This document shows positions 1 through 7,522 of a DNA stretch of 13,496 bases, one piece after another (the first letter of the stretch is position 1; every line of letters starts with the position of its first letter). The translations under genes were made by a program, and so were the position numbers. A model generated the notes under the pieces. It saw only the letters and a program-made list of their open reading frames with translations. It made no database searches and had not been told where the DNA came from. Source of the stretch: Rickettsiales bacterium (GTDB lineage: Bacteria; Pseudomonadota; Alphaproteobacteria; Rickettsiales; UBA1997); NCBI GenBank assembly GCA_023262945.1, contig JALQXY010000128.1, forward strand, positions 1 through 13,496, given 5' to 3'.

Positions 1-1
1 G

Positions 2-100
2 ATATTTTTAACAAAAGAATTTAGAAAAGCCATAGTACTTAATGCTACTTTGGCTTTGAGAAATTATTTTGCCAAGAAGTATATTAAAGTTAAAAAATAA
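2..100 (+). CDS. 3' end of an unidentified protein-coding gene (partial)
   Basis: An open frame enters from the left edge and stops at TAA 98-100. It gives 32 C-terminal residues ending NYFAKKYIKVKK. The other two plus frames are closed early (frame 1 has TAG at 22-24). Composition is protein-like and lysine-rich, with GCC/GCT/CTT/AAG codons like those in the flanking genes. The fragment is too short for me to recognise a family. It reads in the same direction as clpB, but 245 bp separate them, so an operon is unlikely. Being a real gene end is an inference from the clean frame and codon use. Confidence 0.5.
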   Translation: MFLTKEFRKAIVLNATLALRNYFAKKYIKVKK

Positions 101-151
101 CACTAAAGTTCATCTTAAAGTAGTTAAAAATAAGCGATTAAATTGTTTATA

Positions 152-165
152 TTTTTGGCCAAAAA
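152..165. repeat. Perfect 14-bp palindrome TTTTTGGCCAAAAA
   Basis: This is a self-complementary 14-mer 51 bp after the stop of the partial upstream gene. It has no loop bases, so it is a poor terminator hairpin; a protein-binding dyad is equally possible. In such AT-rich DNA only the central GGCC makes it stand out. Confidence 0.3.
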
Positions 166-215
166 GATAAAGTCAGATTGTTTAGTTTTTATATGTTTTT
201 TTTAGGCGGGAATTG

Positions 216-232
216 GTATAACTAGTTTATAC
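216..232. promoter_or_regulatory. Dyad GTATAA-N5-TTATAC upstream of clpB
   Basis: Six-base perfect arms (216-221 and 227-232) flank the spacer CTAGT, just upstream of the candidate clpB promoter. The symmetry and position suit an operator. The left arm also contains TATAAC, which resembles a -10 box, though no good -35 lies 16-18 bp upstream. It is not a CIRCE element. Weak evidence. Confidence 0.2.
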
Positions 233-249
233 ATGGATTAATAATGTAT

Positions 250-277
250 CTTGTATTATATCAAATAAAAATTATAT
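250..277 (+). promoter_or_regulatory. Candidate heat-shock (RpoH-type) promoter of clpB
   Basis: CTTG at 250-253 is followed 17 bases later by ATTATAT at 271-277. Alphaproteobacterial sigma-32 promoters are described roughly as CTTG, 17-18 bases, then CYTATNT; this matches except at the first base of the second box. The same bases also read as a weak sigma-70 promoter (TTGTAT 251-256, 16-bp spacer, TATATT 273-278). It would give a leader of about 60 nt before the clpB ATG. clpB is usually heat-shock induced, which favours the reading, but AT-rich DNA yields such matches by chance. Confidence 0.33.
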
Positions 278-345
278 TTATATTAAATCCTGTTTTTGGA
301 ATTTTTATAGATTAATTGGATTTTAACTTCATCTTATTATAAATA

Positions 346-2919
346 ATGAATATAGATCGTTATACAGATAAATCACAATCAATTTTACAAGGAGCGCAGA
401 CTTTAGCTTTAGGCAAAGGTCATCAAAAATTTCTTCCACAACATTTGATGTCAGCTATGATTAAAGATGCTGATGGTTTTGCTATAAATTTAATAACATT
501 AGCTGAAGGCAATGTAGAAATTTTGAAGGCGCAAATTGAGCAAGATTTAAATAAAATTCCACAAATACAAGGTGGATCTGGAAGTATTAATATGTCACAA
601 GAATTGGCTAGAATATTTATTTTAGCTGAAAAATTGGCTGATAATAATTCTGATCAATTTATTACTATTGAGCGGATTTTGCAGGCTATTTTAGAAGATA
701 ATAATAATGAATCATCTAAGGCATTAAAATTATGCGGCTTGTCTAATAAATCATTGCAGAAAGCAATAAACAAGATTAGGGCTGGCAAAACTGTAAATTC
801 AAAAGCCATGGAGGGTAATTATCAGGCCTTGGAAAAATATGCGCAAGATTTAACTAAAAAAGCTCTTGAAGGAAAGATCGATCCAGTAATTGGTCGTGAT
901 GAAGAAATACGTCGTTCTATACAAGTTTTATCGCGAAGAACTAAAAATAATCCAGTGTTAATTGGCCAACCTGGCGTAGGTAAGACTGCAATCATAGAAG
1001 GATTAGCGCAAAGAATAGTTAGTGGCGATGTACCTCAAAGTTTAAAAGATAAAAGATTAATGGCTCTTGATATGGGTGCTTTAATTGCTGGCGCTAAATT
1101 TCGTGGTGAATTTGAAGAAAGGTTAAAATCTGTTCTTAATGAAGTTGAAAATAATCACAATATAATTCTTTTTATTGATGAGTTGCATTTATTAATTGGT
1201 GCGGGCAAGTCTGAAGGGGCAATGGATGCTTCAAATTTATTAAAACCATCTCTTGCAAGAGGTACTTTGCATTGTATTGGGGCTACCACATTAGATGAAT
1301 ATAGAAAATATATTGAAAAAGATGCCGCCTTGGCGCGTCGTTTTCAATCAATATACACTGAAGAGCCTACTGTAGAAGATACTATTTCAATTTTACGCGG
1401 TATCAAAGAAAAATATGAAGTGCATCATGGTATTAAAATTAAAGATTCTGCTTTGATTGCTGCCGCCACTCTTTCTAATCGTTACATTAGTGATCGTTTT
1501 TTGCCAGATAAAGCTATAGATCTAATTGATGAAGCGGCTAGCGCTTTAAAGGTTGAAATTGATTCAAAACCGCAAGAGCTTGATGAAATTGATCGCAAAA
1601 TCATGCAGCTTAAAATTGAAAGTCAGGCTTTAAAAAAAGAAGAAGATCAATCTTCAAAAGATCGTTTGATAAAAATAAATGATGAACTTAGCAATTTAGA
1701 AAAAAAGTCAAATGAGATGACTTCATCTTGGGAGGCGGAAAGAATGAAGCAGGCAAGAGTTAATGAATTAAAATATAAAATTGAGCAAAGTAAATTTGAG
1801 CTTGAAAAAGCCGAAAGGTCAGGTGATTTGGCTCAGGCTGGTGAATTAAGGTATGGTAAAATACCTCAATTACAAAATGAATTAAAATCATTAGAAGAAT
1901 CAACAACTAATAATTTAATTCGTGAATCGGTCAGTGAAGATGATATTGCGACAATAATATCTAAAACCACCGGTATTCCTATTGATAAAATTTTATCAGG
2001 AGAAAAAGATAAATTATTAAAAATGGAAGATTTACTTCGCAAGAGAGTGGTGGGGCAAGACTTAGCATTAAAAGCCATTGCCAACTCAGTGCGTCGTTCA
2101 AGATCTGGATTGCAAGATCCAAATCGTCCTATAGGATCTTTTTTATTTTTAGGCCCAACAGGTGTTGGTAAAACAGAAGTAACCAAAGCCCTAGCTGAAT
2201 TTATTTTTGATGATGAGTCTGCTTTGTTAAGAATTGATATGAGCGAATATATGGAAAAGCATGCAGTTGCTCGTCTAATTGGTGCACCACCAGGATATGT
2301 CGGTTATGATCAGGGTGGAGTATTAACCGAGGCGGTTAGAAGAAGACCTTATCAAGTAATTTTATTTGATGAAGTTGAAAAAGCTCATCAAGATGTCTTT
2401 AATATCTTGCTTCAAGTTCTTGATGATGGTCGCTTAACTGATTCTCAAGGACATGTTGTTAATTTTACTAATACAATAATAATTTTAACTTCAAATCTTG
2501 GTTCAAATGCAAGAACAGAAGATATTGCTAATGAAAACAAAGAATTGAACGATAAGCATATTATGGAAGCCGTCAGAGGTCATTTTAGGCCAGAGTTCTT
2601 AAATCGTTTAGATGAAATTGTTATATTTAATAAATTATCTTATGATTTTATGGCCGATATTGTTGATGTGCAATTTGTTCGTTTAGCAAAAAGACTGGCA
2701 ATAAAAAATATCGAGATAACTCTTGATAAAACAGCGCGTAATTACCTGGCGCAAAAAGGCTATGATCCATCATATGGTGCTAGACCATTAAAAAGAGTAA
2801 TTCAAAAAGATATTGAAAATATTCTAGCTGAAAAAATATTGAGCGATAATATTAAAGAAGGGCAAAAGATAAGGATAATTGAGCAAAATGGAGAATTGAT
2901 TTTTAATCAAAATTCATAA
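346..2919 (+). CDS. clpB: ATP-dependent disaggregase ClpB (Hsp100)
   Basis: ClpB is a cytoplasmic hexameric AAA+ chaperone that works with DnaK/DnaJ/GrpE to pull polypeptides out of heat-induced aggregates. At 857 residues it is full length for the family. Domain order is complete. A Clp N-domain spans about residues 1-145. NBD1 has Walker A GQPGVGKT at 207-214, Walker B FIDE around 276-279, and the ARRF arginine finger after [19 protein letters not shown] coiled-coil middle domain, rich in Lys/Glu heptads, covers about 400-525; it distinguishes ClpB from ClpA. NBD2 has Walker A GPTGVGKT at 603-610, Walker B LFDE at 673-676 and the [11 protein letters not shown] sensor-2 region near the C-terminus. 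The ATG fits the family N-terminus, but no Shine-Dalgarno motif precedes it. ubiG follows after 19 bp and is probably co-transcribed. Confidence 0.98.
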   Translation: MNIDRYTDKSQSILQGAQTLALGKGHQKFLPQHLMSAMIKDADGFAINLITLAEGNVEILKAQIEQDLNKIPQIQGGSGSINMSQELARIFILAEKLADNNSDQFITIERILQAILEDNNNESSKALKLCGLSNKSLQKAINKIRAGKTVNSKAMEGNYQALEKYAQDLTKKALEGKIDPVIGRDEEIRRSIQVLSRRTKNNPVLIGQPGVGKTAIIEGLAQRIVSGDVPQSLKDKRLMALDMGALIAGAKFRGEFEERLKSVLNEVENNHNIILFIDELHLLIGAGKSEGAMDASNLLKPSLARGTLHCIGATTLDEYRKYIEKDAALARRFQSIYTEEPTVEDTISILRGIKEKYEVHHGIKIKDSALIAAATLSNRYISDRFLPDKAIDLIDEAASALKVEIDSKPQELDEIDRKIMQLKIESQALKKEEDQSSKDRLIKINDELSNLEKKSNEMTSSWEAERMKQARVNELKYKIEQSKFELEKAERSGDLAQAGELRYGKIPQLQNELKSLEESTTNNLIRESVSEDDIATIISKTTGIPIDKILSGEKDKLLKMEDLLRKRVVGQDLALKAIANSVRRSRSGLQDPNRPIGSFLFLGPTGVGKTEVTKALAEFIFDDESALLRIDMSEYMEKHAVARLIGAPPGYVGYDQGGVLTEAVRRRPYQVILFDEVEKAHQDVFNILLQVLDDGRLTDSQGHVVNFTNTIIILTSNLGSNARTEDIANENKELNDKHIMEAVRGHFRPEFLNRLDEIVIFNKLSYDFMADIVDVQFVRLAKRLAIKNIEITLDKTARNYLAQKGYDPSYGARPLKRVIQKDIENILAEKILSDNIKEGQKIRIIEQNGELIFNQNS

Positions 2920-2938
2920 TTTAGAAAGTAATAAATTT

Positions 2939-3697
2939 ATGCAAAAAAATAAATCAACTATAGACCAAGATGAAGTTAATAAATTCTCTGCTATGTCAGA
3001 TGAATGGTGGAATATAGAAGGAAAATTTAAGCCATTACATAAATTTAATCCTTGTCGTTTACGCTATATTAAGAAGAAAATAATCGAACATTTTTCACTT
3101 AAAAACAATTCTTTAAAATCTTTAGATGGATTAAAAATAATAGATATTGGTTGCGGAGGTGGTTTAGTTGCTGAACCAATTGCCAATATGGGAGCTAATG
3201 TTATTGCTATTGACGCCAGTAAAGAAAATATTGAGATTGCTAAAATTCACGCCAAAGAATCAAATTTGGATATAGATTATCGACAAACATCTATTGAAGA
3301 TATGTCAAAAAAATATAATAATAGCTTCGATGTAGTTTTGGCTTTAGAGATAATAGAGCATGTTGCTTCTGTTGATTCTTTTATCAAAGAATGTTCTAGA
3401 TTGCTTAAACCAAATGGCTTGATATTAATCGCTACTTTAAACAGAACTATAAAATCACTAATTACTGCCAAATTTGGTGCTGAATATATTTTAAAATGGC
3501 TACCAATTGGAACTCACAATTGGCAAAAATTTTTAAAGCCATATGAAATATTAAAAAAAGCAGAACAAGAAGATTTAGTTTTTAAAGAAATATGTGGCTT
3601 TAAATATAATTTCTTAAAAGATGAATGGTCTAAAAGTAGAAATAATGATGTGAACTATATTTTAGTTTTTAGTAAAAAATCAACTAAAGATAATTGA
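2939..3697 (+). CDS. ubiG: Ubiquinone biosynthesis O-methyltransferase UbiG
   Basis: UbiG performs both O-methylations of ubiquinone synthesis using S-adenosylmethionine, acting on membrane-bound polyprenyl intermediates. The family N-terminal signature is present at residues 16-44 (FSAMSDEWWN, then KPLHKFNPCRLRYI). The SAM-binding motif I is DIGCGGG at 69-75, with the acidic motif II end AIDAS at 90-94. The LALEIIEHV motif follows at 134-142, then the typical ATLNRTIKS segment near 165-173. A length of 252 residues is normal. It starts 19 bp after clpB, with AGAAAG at 2923-2928 as the only weak purine-rich stretch near a start in this window. It implies aerobic or ubiquinone-dependent respiration. 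Its last 18 bp overlap, on the opposite strand, the 3' end of the MerT-like gene. Confidence 0.96.
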   Translation: MQKNKSTIDQDEVNKFSAMSDEWWNIEGKFKPLHKFNPCRLRYIKKKIIEHFSLKNNSLKSLDGLKIIDIGCGGGLVAEPIANMGANVIAIDASKENIEIAKIHAKESNLDIDYRQTSIEDMSKKYNNSFDVVLALEIIEHVASVDSFIKECSRLLKPNGLILIATLNRTIKSLITAKFGAEYILKWLPIGTHNWQKFLKPYEILKKAEQEDLVFKEICGFKYNFLKDEWSKSRNNDVNYILVFSKKSTKDN

Positions 3698-4054
3698 TAA
3701 AATATATTTAAAGAAAAAACTAATTACTAAAATTATTACCGATATTAGCCAGATAATTTTATTAAATTTTCTAGTTTTATTGCATATTTGAGATAATTTC
3801 TTATCAGATGGGCAACTGCTGGGTTTGATAAAAATAAAATAACCGCCAATTAAAAGAAAAATTGTAGCAATAATAAATAAATACACACTTTTTTCAGCTA
3901 ACCATATTATAAAAGGAAAATTCGTAGTTAGAATTGTAAACGCTGCCCCCATTCCAAGAGTAACTAAAATTATTGGCAAAGCACAACAAAAGATTGTTGA
4001 AATGGAAGTAAATAATCCAAAAAATGTTAGCAATAATTCTTTGATTTTTATCAT
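3680..4054 (-). CDS. MerT-like small membrane protein (putative metal transporter)
   Basis: A 124-residue hydrophobic protein with about three predicted membrane segments (roughly residues 8-40, 48-76 and 98-122). A vicinal cysteine pair, C23-C24 followed by ALP, lies in the first helix. A second pair, C81 and C91, lies in the loop between helices 2 and 3. MerT mercuric-ion transporters have this layout: a CC pair in helix 1, two loop cysteines, and a final helix opening with a K-x-IFW-like segment, here K99-IIW. I infer MerT-family membership from the pattern, not from a search. No merR, merP or merA lies nearby, so mercury specificity is unsupported; another soft metal or a redox role is possible. 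It follows glmM with a 134-bp gap that shows no clear promoter or terminator. Its stop lies inside the end of ubiG on the other strand. Confidence 0.6.
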   Translation of the reverse strand: MIKIKELLLTFFGLFTSISTIFCCALPIILVTLGMGAAFTILTTNFPFIIWLAEKSVYLFIIATIFLLIGGYFIFIKPSSCPSDKKLSQICNKTRKFNKIIWLISVIILVISFFFKYILSIIFS

Positions 4055-4188
4055 ATAAAAACTGATTACTGACGTTTTTAATTTTTTTTAACCCAAAAAA
4101 AGACCCTGCAAATCAACGATTTTCCTTTTTTTTACTAAGGTTTTATACTTTGTTACCAAACTCAGTTTACTTTAAAAGGAATTTTAAT

Positions 4189-5532
4189 CTAAAAATCACT
4201 AATTAGATTTGATAGATCTTTAGCTATTTTTTCGATTAAATTATGATCTTTGCCTTCAACCAGAATTCTTATCAAATTTTCAGTACCTGATTTGCGTATG
4301 AATATTCTGCCATTTTCACCAAGTTTATTATTTTTCTGGGCAATTATTTCTTGAATTCCTTTATCTTCTAACGGATTAAGTTTATTTTTATTATATTTTA
4401 TATTTCTAAGAATCTGAGGGTAGGGTGTAAAAATATCAAATAATTGGCTAGTTTTTTTACCAGATTTTACTAAAAAATGTAAGATTTTTAAAGCAGCAAT
4501 TAAGCCATCTCCAGTTGTGCAATAATCAGATAGAATAATATGACCAGATTGTTCTCCGCCAAAATTGCAGCCATTATTTTTTATGGCTTCAATAACATAT
4601 CTATCGCCAACTTGCGTACGAATTGTTGAGACTCCAATATAGCCAAGATAATCTTCTAAAGCTAAATTGGACATTTGCGTAATTACTACTTTATCCATTT
4701 TTAATTCACCACGATCATGTAGTATTTCTGCAATAACTGCAATAACCTTATCCCCTGAAATCTCTTGCCCGTTTTCATCTATTATTAACAAACGATCAGC
4801 ATCTCCATCTAAAGCTATACCAATATCGGCTTTTTCTTCTTTTACTTTTTTTATTAATGATTGCGGTTTTGTTGAGCCGCAATCTTCGTTAATATTGAAA
4901 CCGTTGGGATTAACTCCTATAGATATAACTTCAGCTCCTAATTCCCAAAAAATCTTTGGCGCTATTTTATAAGCTGCGCCGTTAGCGCAATCTACAACAA
5001 TTTTAAGACCAGTTAAGTCTCTTTCCTTAGGAAATGAGTTTTTAACAAACTCTATATATCTATTACTAGCATCATCAAGTCGCATAACGCGTCCTAAATT
5101 GTCAGGTTTGGCCAAAAAAGATGACATATCACTATCGATTAGTTTTTCGATATCTTTTTGTAGTTTGTCGCTTAATTTGGAACCGTCTCTTTGAAAAACC
5201 TTAATACCGTTATCATAATATGGATTGTGAGAAGCTGAAATCATTATACCAATATCAGCGCGCATTGATTTGGTGAGCATTGCCACTGCTGGAGTTGGTA
5301 CTGGTCCTACTAAAAAAACATCCATACCTATTGAAGCTAAACCAGCTGTGAGTGCTGGTTCAATAATATAGCCAGATAATCTTGTATCTTTTCCTATAAC
5401 AACACGATGACGATGATTGCCATCGATGAATTTAGCGCCAACTGCCATACCAACTTTCAGTGCTATTTCTGCTGTCATTGGAAATTGATTGGCCTGACCT
5501 CTTATACCATCTGTGCCAAAATATTTATTCAT
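4189..5532 (-). CDS. glmM: Phosphoglucosamine mutase GlmM
   Basis: GlmM interconverts glucosamine-6-phosphate and glucosamine-1-phosphate, the step before GlmU in UDP-GlcNAc synthesis for peptidoglycan and lipid A. At 447 residues it has the family's normal length. The N-terminus carries FGTDGIRG (5-12). The active-site loop SASHNP (99-104) includes phosphorylated serine S101. The metal-binding loop DGDADR (242-247) has Asp 242, 244 and 246. The C-terminal phosphate-binding loop RKSGTEN lies near 410. Its ATG sits inside the end of the alaS fragment, with an 8-bp overlap, so the two are translationally coupled or at least co-transcribed. No Shine-Dalgarno motif is visible before the ATG. Stop is TAG. 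Confidence 0.98.
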   Translation of the reverse strand: MNKYFGTDGIRGQANQFPMTAEIALKVGMAVGAKFIDGNHRHRVVIGKDTRLSGYIIEPALTAGLASIGMDVFLVGPVPTPAVAMLTKSMRADIGIMISASHNPYYDNGIKVFQRDGSKLSDKLQKDIEKLIDSDMSSFLAKPDNLGRVMRLDDASNRYIEFVKNSFPKERDLTGLKIVVDCANGAAYKIAPKIFWELGAEVISIGVNPNGFNINEDCGSTKPQSLIKKVKEEKADIGIALDGDADRLLIIDENGQEISGDKVIAVIAEILHDRGELKMDKVVITQMSNLALEDYLGYIGVSTIRTQVGDRYVIEAIKNNGCNFGGEQSGHIILSDYCTTGDGLIAALKILHFLVKSGKKTSQLFDIFTPYPQILRNIKYNKNKLNPLEDKGIQEIIAQKNNKLGENGRIFIRKSGTENLIRILVEGKDHNLIEKIAKDLSNLISDF

Positions 5533-7498
5533 TTTTTATAATTGCTTTTTTAATTTCACTAATGGCATTAATTATTGTTTTTTTGTTACTACCTCCACCC
5601 ATGGCAAAATTTCTTTGACCACCTCCGCCATTTCCATTAATATTATTTACTGCTATTTTGATTAAGTGATTAGCGTCAAATTTATCTAGTAAATCGTTGC
5701 CGACAGCCAAACAAACAAAAACCTTATCTTGTTCTGTGGAAAAAAATGCAATGATTTGCGATTCTTTTTGTTTACTTTTGTAGTCACTGGTTATTTGTCT
5801 AAGATTTTTGGCATCGCAATTTTCAAAAATATGAGAGACAAATGTAATTTTATTTGATAACTCTTCTTGTTTAATATTTGTTAGAGAGTTTAATAAATTT
5901 TGCTGCTTAAGTTGACTAATTTGTTTTTCTTTGTTTTTTAGTGTTTTATCAATTTCTTGACCAATATTGAATATTTCTTTTATTGATTCATTATATTGTT
6001 GATTATTGTTTTTGATTGTTTTTTCTTCGGCAAAATTATAATCTTCAAAATATGATTTTTTGGGCCAAGTTAAATCTGTTAATTTTAAATTATTATCAAT
6101 ATTTAACTCTTCTTTATTGTTTATTTTTAAAGCTAAGTTTAAAGCCTTAAATTTATTTTCTTGCAATCTTAGATATTCAAAAGCATAAGCACCAGTTTTT
6201 GCTGTTATTCTTCTAATTCCAGAGGCGATGGCATTTTCGCTAATAATTTTAAAAAGACCAATATTACCAGTATATTTTACATGAGTACCGCCGCATAATT
6301 CCAAAGATGGTCCTATTTTAAGAACTCTAACTCTATCTTCATATTTGCTACCAAAAACAGCCTCAGCACCACTATCGATAGCTTGCTTAATTTCCATTTC
6401 TTGAGTAATAACTGGAAAATTTTGGCGAATATAAAAATTTATTAAATCTTCTAAATCTAGAATTTCTTGATCTTTAAGGGCTCTGTTTAAATTAAAATCA
6501 AAAGTAAATGAATCAAATTCAATATTTGAGCCTTTTTGTGTTATGTTTTTATCGATTAATTGCTTAAGAGCTTTATGCAAAAGATGTGTTGCTGAGTGAC
6601 CTTGAGCTCTACTTTGCCTATTGGCTGAGTTAATGATTGCTAATACTTTGTCACCTTTTTTTAATGTTCCTTTGACATTGCTGACTAAATGCACAAAAAG
6701 ATTATTGGCAAATTTTCTTGCTTCATATATCTGAGCGTAATTATTGATTTCTTGAAGTTTGGTTGAATTATCTTTATAATCTTTGCTTAGAATTATATAA
6801 CCATCATCACCTTTTTGCCCTCCTGATGTTGCGTAAAATGGTGTATTGTCAAGAATAATAAATTGCTGATTATCAATATTAATTATATCCAAGATTTGCG
6901 CTTGAGATTTTTGATTATCATAGCCAATAAAATTTGTAGATCCAAAATTATTCTCAAATTCAAAAAATATTTTATATCGACCATCTTCTTTGTCGCCAAT
7001 CCAATTAGCTTTAGCTCTTTGACGTTGCTCTTTCATGCATTGATTAAATTGGTCGATATCAATTGTAATATTTTTTTCCTTAAGAATATCTTGTGTTAAA
7101 TCAAGCGGAAAACCATAAGTATCATATAGTTTAAAGGCTACATTTCCTGATATTTTTTTATTGTTATCAAGATTACTTATTTCATCATTAAGAATTTTTA
7201 GGCCATTATCTAAAGTTTCACGAAATTTATTTTCTTCATCAAGTATTATTTGTTCAATAAGTTGTTTTTTTTCTTTTAATTCAGGATAATGATCGGACAT
7301 TTCTTGCGTTAAAAGAATAACAAATTTATGCATCATTGTTTTTTTGGTGCCTAATTTGTGTAATTGAAGCATAGCGCGGCGCATTATTCTTCTTAATACA
7401 TATCCTCTTCCTTCGTTATCTGGTAAAATTCCATCACAAATTAAAAAACTGATAGAACGCAAATGATCGGCAATAATCTTATATTCTGCTTTTATCAT
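5525..7498 (-). CDS. alaS: Alanyl-tRNA synthetase lacking the N-terminal catalytic core (5'-truncated or split alaS)
   Basis: This 657-residue frame aligns with AlaRS from about E. coli residue 278 to the C-terminus; intact AlaRS is about 875 residues. Present: the tRNA-recognition region starting IIADHLRS (8-15) and GYVLRRIMRRA (32-42); the editing domain with zinc ligands H301 and H305 (HSATH) and C402 and H406 (CGGTH); a coiled-coil region about 505-560; and the C-Ala domain with NGNGGGGQRNFAMGGG near 625-641. Missing: the N-terminal ~275 residues with class II motifs 1-3, so alanine activation is impossible for this chain alone. No frameshift or stop occurs inside it. rnj ends 24 bp upstream and the ATG has no Shine-Dalgarno motif. 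It overlaps glmM by 8 bp. It may be half of a split enzyme, a trans-editing protein, a recent truncation, or one side of a rearrangement or misassembly. Identity of the retained part is certain; function is not. Confidence 0.93.
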   Translation of the reverse strand: MIKAEYKIIADHLRSISFLICDGILPDNEGRGYVLRRIMRRAMLQLHKLGTKKTMMHKFVILLTQEMSDHYPELKEKKQLIEQIILDEENKFRETLDNGLKILNDEISNLDNNKKISGNVAFKLYDTYGFPLDLTQDILKEKNITIDIDQFNQCMKEQRQRAKANWIGDKEDGRYKIFFEFENNFGSTNFIGYDNQKSQAQILDIINIDNQQFIILDNTPFYATSGGQKGDDGYIILSKDYKDNSTKLQEINNYAQIYEARKFANNLFVHLVSNVKGTLKKGDKVLAIINSANRQSRAQGHSATHLLHKALKQLIDKNITQKGSNIEFDSFTFDFNLNRALKDQEILDLEDLINFYIRQNFPVITQEMEIKQAIDSGAEAVFGSKYEDRVRVLKIGPSLELCGGTHVKYTGNIGLFKIISENAIASGIRRITAKTGAYAFEYLRLQENKFKALNLALKINNKEELNIDNNLKLTDLTWPKKSYFEDYNFAEEKTIKNNNQQYNESIKEIFNIGQEIDKTLKNKEKQISQLKQQNLLNSLTNIKQEELSNKITFVSHIFENCDAKNLRQITSDYKSKQKESQIIAFFSTEQDKVFVCLAVGNDLLDKFDANHLIKIAVNNINGNGGGGQRNFAMGGGSNKKTIINAISEIKKAIIKNE

Positions 7499-7522
7499 GA
7501 GTAAGATATTGGTAATTATTTA

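Noticed and set aside
1866..2186. Minus-strand open frame of 106 codons inside clpB
   Set aside because: It lies antisense to the conserved NBD2 region of clpB, shows no family motifs, and its residues mirror the complement of Walker A. It is a shadow of the real gene.
4055..4188. Possible terminator or small RNA between glmM and the MerT-like gene
   Set aside because: The stretch has homopolymer runs and only 4-5 bp stems (such as AAAAC/GTTTT at 4057-4077). Nothing is strong enough to call.
4667..4972. Plus-strand open frame inside glmM
   Set aside because: Antisense to the metal-binding region of glmM, with no protein-like motif. The conserved GlmM frame explains the sequence.
6863..7099. 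Plus-strand frame inside the alaS fragment, considered as a separate small gene
   Set aside because: It is antisense to a recognisable AlaRS region and its hydrophobic composition is what reversed AT-rich coding DNA gives.
7499..7522. A frameshift or hidden 5' exon of alaS upstream of the annotated ATG
   Set aside because: Only 24 bp separate the ATG from the rnj stop, and the upstream sequence in all frames belongs to the RNase J C-terminus. There is no motif 1-3 sequence to recover.
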